NCBI RefSeq assembly: GCF_031432215.1
Contig: NZ_JAVKGN010000001.1
Coordinates: forward strand, 620,001-684,000
Direction: 5' to 3'
From: Halodesulfurarchaeum sp. HSR-GB
Lineage (GTDB): Archaea; Halobacteriota; Halobacteria; Halobacteriales; Halobacteriaceae
DNA: 64,000 bases
Each line of letters begins with the position of its first letter. The stretch's first letter is position 1. Positions 60,794 through 64,000 of this stretch are shown here, in pieces. The translations under genes were made by a program, and so were the position numbers. Below the pieces are notes generated by a model, which was given only the letters and a program-made list of their open reading frames with translations, made no database searches and was not told the origin of the DNA.

Positions 60794-60897
60794 CCAATTC
60801 AACAGCCGTTAGCGGTCTTTTTCCCCAAGTTTTTGCGAGGGGCTGCGAAGCAGCCCCTCGGAAAAAGTGGGAATGCGCCGGCCGGGAATTGAACCCG
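60794..60897. repeat. 104-bp perfect direct repeat, copy B
   Basis: Second copy of the repeat at 60516-60619. Its last 24 bp are the real 3' end of the tRNA-Gly gene, so this copy is the parent and copy A the duplicate, or both derive from one event. Confidence 0.95.
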
Positions 60898-60944
60898 GGC
60901 TATGAGCTTGGGAAGCTCATGTCCTACCACTAGACCACCGGCGC
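60874..60944 (-). tRNA. tRNA-Gly (anticodon CCC)
   Basis: 71 nt without CCA. Acceptor GCGCCGG/CCGGCGC with discriminator A, D arm GGTCTAGTGGTAGGAC, anticodon stem TGAGC/GCTCA with loop TTCCCAA (anticodon CCC), T arm CCGGGTTCAATTCCCGG. No intron; CCA not encoded. Its 3' 22-24 nt are repeated downstream. Confidence 0.96.
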
Positions 60945-60999
60945 TCGAATCTGACTTTCCGAGGAACGCACTAAAACGTAGCGCTTGCGGTCGGGACCC

Positions 61000-61007
61000 C
61001 TATTATG
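61000..61007 (+). promoter_or_regulatory. TATA box of nadE
   Basis: CTATTATG lies 21-29 nt before the ATG at 61029. It overlaps an in-frame ATG at 61005, which therefore cannot be the translated start. Confidence 0.55.
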
Positions 61008-61028
61008 CTGGGCGACCCACACCCGAAC

Positions 61029-61847
61029 ATGACAGGGCCGGACGAGCTGGAACCCCTCGATCTGCGATTCGAGCCGGACGAACTCGACCCGGTCGTCGAC
61101 TCGATCGAGTCGTTCATCCAGGAGACGATGAGCCAGGCCGGGGTCGACCGGGCGATTCTCGGCCTCTCCGGCGGTATCGACAGCACCACGACCGCCCACC
61201 TGCTGGTCGACGCGCTCGGCCCGGAGGCAGTCCACGGGCTGGTGATGCCCGGGCGGGTGAGCCAGGCGGACAACATGGGGGACGCCGAGCGGGTCGCCCT
61301 CGATCTGGGTATCGAGTACGACGTCATCGAGATCGAACCCTTCGTCGACAAACTCGTCGGCGCGTTCCCCGAGACCGAGATCGATCAGTTCGCGATCGGC
61401 AACGCCCGGGCGCGGGTTCGGGCGGTTCTCAACTACCTCCTCGCGAACCACGAGGACGGGCTGGTCGTCGGGACCGGGAACCGGACCGAGATTCTGGTGG
61501 GCTACTTCACCAAGTACGGCGACGGGGCCGTGGACTGCAACCCGATCGGCCGGCTCTACAAACAGCAGGTTCGACAGGTCGCCCGCCACCTCGGCGTCGA
61601 TGAGGACCTGGTGACCAAGACGCCCACCGCGGGCCTCTGGACCGGACAGACCGACGAGGACGAGCTGGGGGTCGAGTACGAGGTCCTGGACGCGATTCTC
61701 GCCCTGCATATCGATGGTCGGCTCTCGGCCGGGGCGACGGCTCGGCTGCTGGACGTGGATCGGGACCTGGTCGAACGCGTGGGCACGATGGTCCAGCGGA
61801 CCGAACACAAACGGACGCCCCCGACAACACCGACTCCACACGACTAA
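61029..61847 (+). CDS. nadE: NAD+ synthetase (ammonia-dependent type)
   Basis: 272 residues. PP-loop LSGGIDST (46-53), GNARARVRAVLNYLLANHED and VVGTGNRTEILVGYFTKYGDG as in NadE; no glutaminase domain, so ammonia is the donor unless another protein feeds it. Makes NAD+ from deamido-NAD+. Start at 61029, set by the TATA box. Confidence 0.94.
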   Translation: MTGPDELEPLDLRFEPDELDPVVDSIESFIQETMSQAGVDRAILGLSGGIDSTTTAHLLVDALGPEAVHGLVMPGRVSQADNMGDAERVALDLGIEYDVIEIEPFVDKLVGAFPETEIDQFAIGNARARVRAVLNYLLANHEDGLVVGTGNRTEILVGYFTKYGDGAVDCNPIGRLYKQQVRQVARHLGVDEDLVTKTPTAGLWTGQTDEDELGVEYEVLDAILALHIDGRLSAGATARLLDVDRDLVERVGTMVQRTEHKRTPPTTPTPHD

Positions 61848-61942
61848 CTGCACTGGGACCGACGCTTTGGGGGCACGAGTTCGGGGGTGTGGTTTGGTCC
61901 TTTCCAAAGGTCTTTGCCGCTCCCCACCATAAATCGGGTACG

Positions 61943-62602
61943 ATGGACGAGGTCGCGCAGGCGCGCATCGCGGTGACGGAGGCGATCAGGGAGATCACTC
62001 CCGATCGGCTCAGAGAGACGATGGACGCCCACATTCTCGGGACGTCCATGATTCCCGGCGTGCTCGCCCTTCTCAGTGCCTCGGTGGCCGCCGGCGACGC
62101 GGAGGAGCCAGCCGTTTCCAACCGCGCTGCCGGCGTCCAGCTCATTTATGACGGGCTCCGGCTCACTCGGGCCCTGGTCCACGACGAGCCCTGGACCGGC
62201 ACCGGCGACGCCGAGGACGATCTCGACGTGCTGGCCGCCGACGTGCTCGTCGCCCGGGGGTTTCAACTCCTCTCGCACACCGAAGCCGCCGACAAGGCCG
62301 TCGAGACGGTTCGGGAGTTCGGCCAGGAGCAGACCGAACTCCGGAGCGGGGGGACCACCGCCCGCTCGCTTGAGGCCAACGTCTTCGAACTGGCGGTGAT
62401 TGCCGGCGCGACCGCCACGGGCGGGGAGACGCCACTCTCGCTGCGCCAGTACGTGGTTGGGTTAGCTCGGAACCACGGCGAGCCACCGCTCCCGTCGGCC
62501 CCGGAGGGCCTGCCGGACGGCATCGAGGACGCCATGCGCCGGGTCGGTGGTCGGGCGACCGGCGAGGAACCGGTTCGAACCCCCTCCGCGACGGACACCT
62601 GA
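61943..62602 (+). CDS. Haloarchaeal protein of unknown function (DUF7114-like)
   Basis: 219 residues, mostly helical, acidic (MDEVAQARIAVTEAIREITP, AAGVQLIYDGLRLTRALVHD, and DDLDVLAADVLVARGFQLLS). The helical D-rich pattern recalls prenyl-synthase-like folds, but no DDxxD pair is present, so I infer no enzyme activity. From memory it may be DUF7114. CATAAATC at 61928 is only 8 nt from this ATG, so the TATA spacing is not ideal. Confidence 0.65.
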   Translation: MDEVAQARIAVTEAIREITPDRLRETMDAHILGTSMIPGVLALLSASVAAGDAEEPAVSNRAAGVQLIYDGLRLTRALVHDEPWTGTGDAEDDLDVLAADVLVARGFQLLSHTEAADKAVETVREFGQEQTELRSGGTTARSLEANVFELAVIAGATATGGETPLSLRQYVVGLARNHGEPPLPSAPEGLPDGIEDAMRRVGGRATGEEPVRTPSATDT

Positions 62603-62655
62603 TCGGGCGTAATCGAAACCCCTAACAGGGGTCGGGTTCCTCTCATCGACTGCCT

Positions 62656-62727
62656 GCCTGGGTAGCTTAGCGGTAAAGCGCGTCCTTGGTAAGGACGAGA
62701 GCCCGGGTTCAAATCCCGGCCTAGGCT
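62656..62727 (+). tRNA. tRNA-Thr (anticodon GGU)
   Basis: 72 nt without CCA. Acceptor GCCTGGG pairs with CCTAGGC with one G-U, D arm AGCTTAGCGGTAAAGC, anticodon stem CGTCC/GGACG with loop TTGGTAA (anticodon GGT), T arm CCGGGTTCAAATCCCGG, discriminator U. No intron. Unlike the other two tRNAs it has no attached repeats. Confidence 0.95.
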
Positions 62728-63047
62728 TCTGCTGTTTCCAGTTTTGAGATGTTTTCTCACTGACTTTCCTCTCCGGGGAGAGACAGCCATCGAACTCGTG
62801 GAGTTCTAGTTCACTACCCACTGCTCTCCGCAGCCTCCCGAATCGTCCAACGAGCGGGATATTCACCCGTAGTCGCAGTTGGCGGCTGGTGAAACCCGAT
62901 ACCGAAATAGCAGTTCCTGGCAGACCTCAAACCTAACGTAGATCGAACGAGGGGCCCCCACTCTCCCAAAGGAAAGACTCCCTGTCCACACGAACCCATT
63001 TATTTGCCCTCCGCTCCAGAAAAAACACGAACCCCTTTCGATCACCG
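62728..63047. other. Non-coding spacer before the potassium channel gene
   Basis: About 320 bp with no supported gene. It is AT-richer than coding DNA. CATTTATTTG at 62996-63005 is a candidate TATA box, implying a leader of about 15 nt for the channel. Confidence 0.5.
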
Positions 63048-64000
63048 ATGTCACCTTCCCTCCGTCTCCGCGATTCCCTGTCCGTCGACCCCGACTCGCT
63101 TGCGCCGCGGGTCACAGTCGGGTTGACCATCGCCGTCGCCCTCCTCTCGATCGTGACCGGCGTGGCGAACATCAGCGCCCAGAGCGTCGTCGGGCCGCTG
63201 GCGGAGTTCATCCCGGTGGGCGTCCAGCGGACCGCCGGGTTCACCGGCGTGCTGACTGGCTTTTTGATGCTCGCGAGCGCGCTTGGCCTCCGTCGTGGCC
63301 TCCGGGTGGCCTGGTTCTCGACGATCGCGTTGCTGCCGCTCACGGCCGTCCAGGGACTCCTGCAATCGAGCCCGCTCTCGCTTCCACTCGTGGTGCTCTC
63401 AGTACTGTCCCTGCCGGGTGTGGTGTACAACCGCTCGCGGTTCACCCGGTCGCTCTCGCTTTCGACCTCACAGCTGGCGGCGCTTTTCGCCATCGTCGGC
63501 GTGCAGGTCTATGGCACCGTCGGGACCTACGCCCTCCGCGAGGAGTTCGCCTCGGTCGAGACCCTCGTCGATGCCTTCTACTACACGCTTGTTACCGCCT
63601 CGACGGTAGGCTACGGCGACGCGACTCCCCTGACACAGGTCGCCCGGCTCTTCGGGATGTCCGTGGTCGTCTTCGGCACGGCGAGCTTCGCGCTGGCCCT
63701 CGGTACACTCTTGGGGCCGCTCCTCGAAGCTCGATTCGCCAGAGCGCTTGGACGCATGACCGACCGAAACTACGACCTCCTCGAGAACCACGTCCTCATC
63801 CTCGGCTGGGGGGAACTGACCGAGGCCATCCTGGAGGAGATCGAGCCTGGGGAGTCCTACGTCCTCGTCACCGAGGAGACCGACCGCGTCGCCAGACTGG
63901 CCGATCGTGACATCGAGGTGCTCATGGGGAACCCGAGTGACGAGGCCCCGCTCCGGTCGGCCGGCATCGAACACGCCCGGACGGTGCTGGTGGCGACGAA
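63048..64000 (+). CDS. Ion channel with TrkA-N (RCK) domain, 3' end outside the window
   Basis: At least 317 residues; the reading frame continues past 64000. About four N-terminal membrane helices (about 28-140), then a pore module: helix, pore loop with selectivity filter TVGYGD (186-191) and a second helix (FGMSVVVFGTASFALALGTL). After that comes an RCK Rossmann domain (NHVLILGWGELTEAILEEIE). This is a K+ channel gated by nucleotide or ions through its RCK domain. The extra N-terminal helices resemble the haloarchaeal larger type. Confidence 0.9.
   Translation, partial: MSPSLRLRDSLSVDPDSLAPRVTVGLTIAVALLSIVTGVANISAQSVVGPLAEFIPVGVQRTAGFTGVLTGFLMLASALGLRRGLRVAWFSTIALLPLTAVQGLLQSSPLSLPLVVLSVLSLPGVVYNRSRFTRSLSLSTSQLAALFAIVGVQVYGTVGTYALREEFASVETLVDAFYYTLVTASTVGYGDATPLTQVARLFGMSVVVFGTASFALALGTLLGPLLEARFARALGRMTDRNYDLLENHVLILGWGELTEAILEEIEPGESYVLVTEETDRVARLADRDIEVLMGNPSDEAPLRSAGIEHARTVLVAT

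Noticed and set aside
62728-63047. Small minus-strand ORFs after tRNA-Thr
   Set aside because: They have no conserved-looking motifs and overlap each other in different frames; composition fits spacer DNA.

Overview
This window is chromosomal DNA from an extremely halophilic archaeon (class Halobacteria). The evidence is high GC with strong G/C at third positions, very acidic proteins, many TATA-like boxes about 22-30 nt before the start codon with almost no Shine-Dalgarno sequences (leaderless mRNAs), and a diagnostic gene set: SAMP ubiquitin-like proteins, CetZ, the TatCo/TatCt pair, F420 genes, archaeosine genes, NurA-HerA and archaeal replication proteins. I cannot assign the genus. The window is mostly core chromosome. 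There are no rRNA genes, CRISPR arrays, transposases or integrases.

Layout. 0-5.6 kb: end of a PHP phosphoesterase, a small zinc protein, alaS, rfcS and a bactofilin-like membrane protein. 5.6-9.5 kb: samp2 coupled to a GNAT gene, an ArsR-ArsM fusion, an MscS channel and a phosphohexomutase. 9.7-14.3 kb: a histone-fold-like protein, rpiA, archaetidylserine decarboxylase, priL, a PurD-like ATP-grasp protein and small unknowns. 14.3-14.75 kb: tRNA-Leu(UAA) preceded by an array of hairpins and tRNA 3'-end copies. 14.75-25.8 kb: cyclophilin, an Orc1/Cdc6, a two-gene NSS transporter, a MutS-like ATPase, divergent tatCo/tatCt, an RHH regulator with a VUT (queuosine/archaeosine precursor) transporter, and rlmE. 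26-31.3 kb: DNA replication and repair (pcn, hjc, nurA, herA) interrupted by a small AT-richer toxin-antitoxin-like pair. 31.3-38.3 kb: uspA, two stand-alone RAM-domain genes, tmk, an epimerase, then a tight run of cetZ1, a secreted coiled-coil protein, cofC and cofG. 38.3-45.9 kb: cofH, purC-purS-purQ, RaSEA, a tungsten aldehyde:ferredoxin oxidoreductase and panB. 45.9-52.5 kb: a same-strand run of minus genes with a SAMP3-like modifier, arcS, tgtA, NUDIX, a DUF7123-like protein and MoaE. 52.5-64 kb: pyrH-lysS, a frameshifted DUF502 gene, an M50 protease, a LOV-PAS/GAF/Bat regulator, aIF1, a second hairpin/tRNA array ending in tRNA-Gly(CCC), nadE, tRNA-Thr(GGU) and a truncated TrkA-type potassium channel.

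How the genes fit together. Three pathways are strongly represented. Archaeosine formation in tRNA is covered by TgtA, ArcS, RaSEA and a candidate precursor transporter. F420 synthesis is covered by CofC, CofG and CofH. Ubiquitin-like and molybdopterin sulfur chemistry is covered by SAMP2, SAMP3, MoaE and the pterin-dependent oxidoreductase. Convergent genes are packed so tightly that many pairs share or abut stop codons, often in the tetranucleotide CTAG. The parts I would look at first are the two tRNA-proximal repeat arrays, the HTH/PemK-like module with its paired operator repeats, the ArsR-ArsM fusion, the cetZ1-linked secreted protein, and the DUF502 frameshift.
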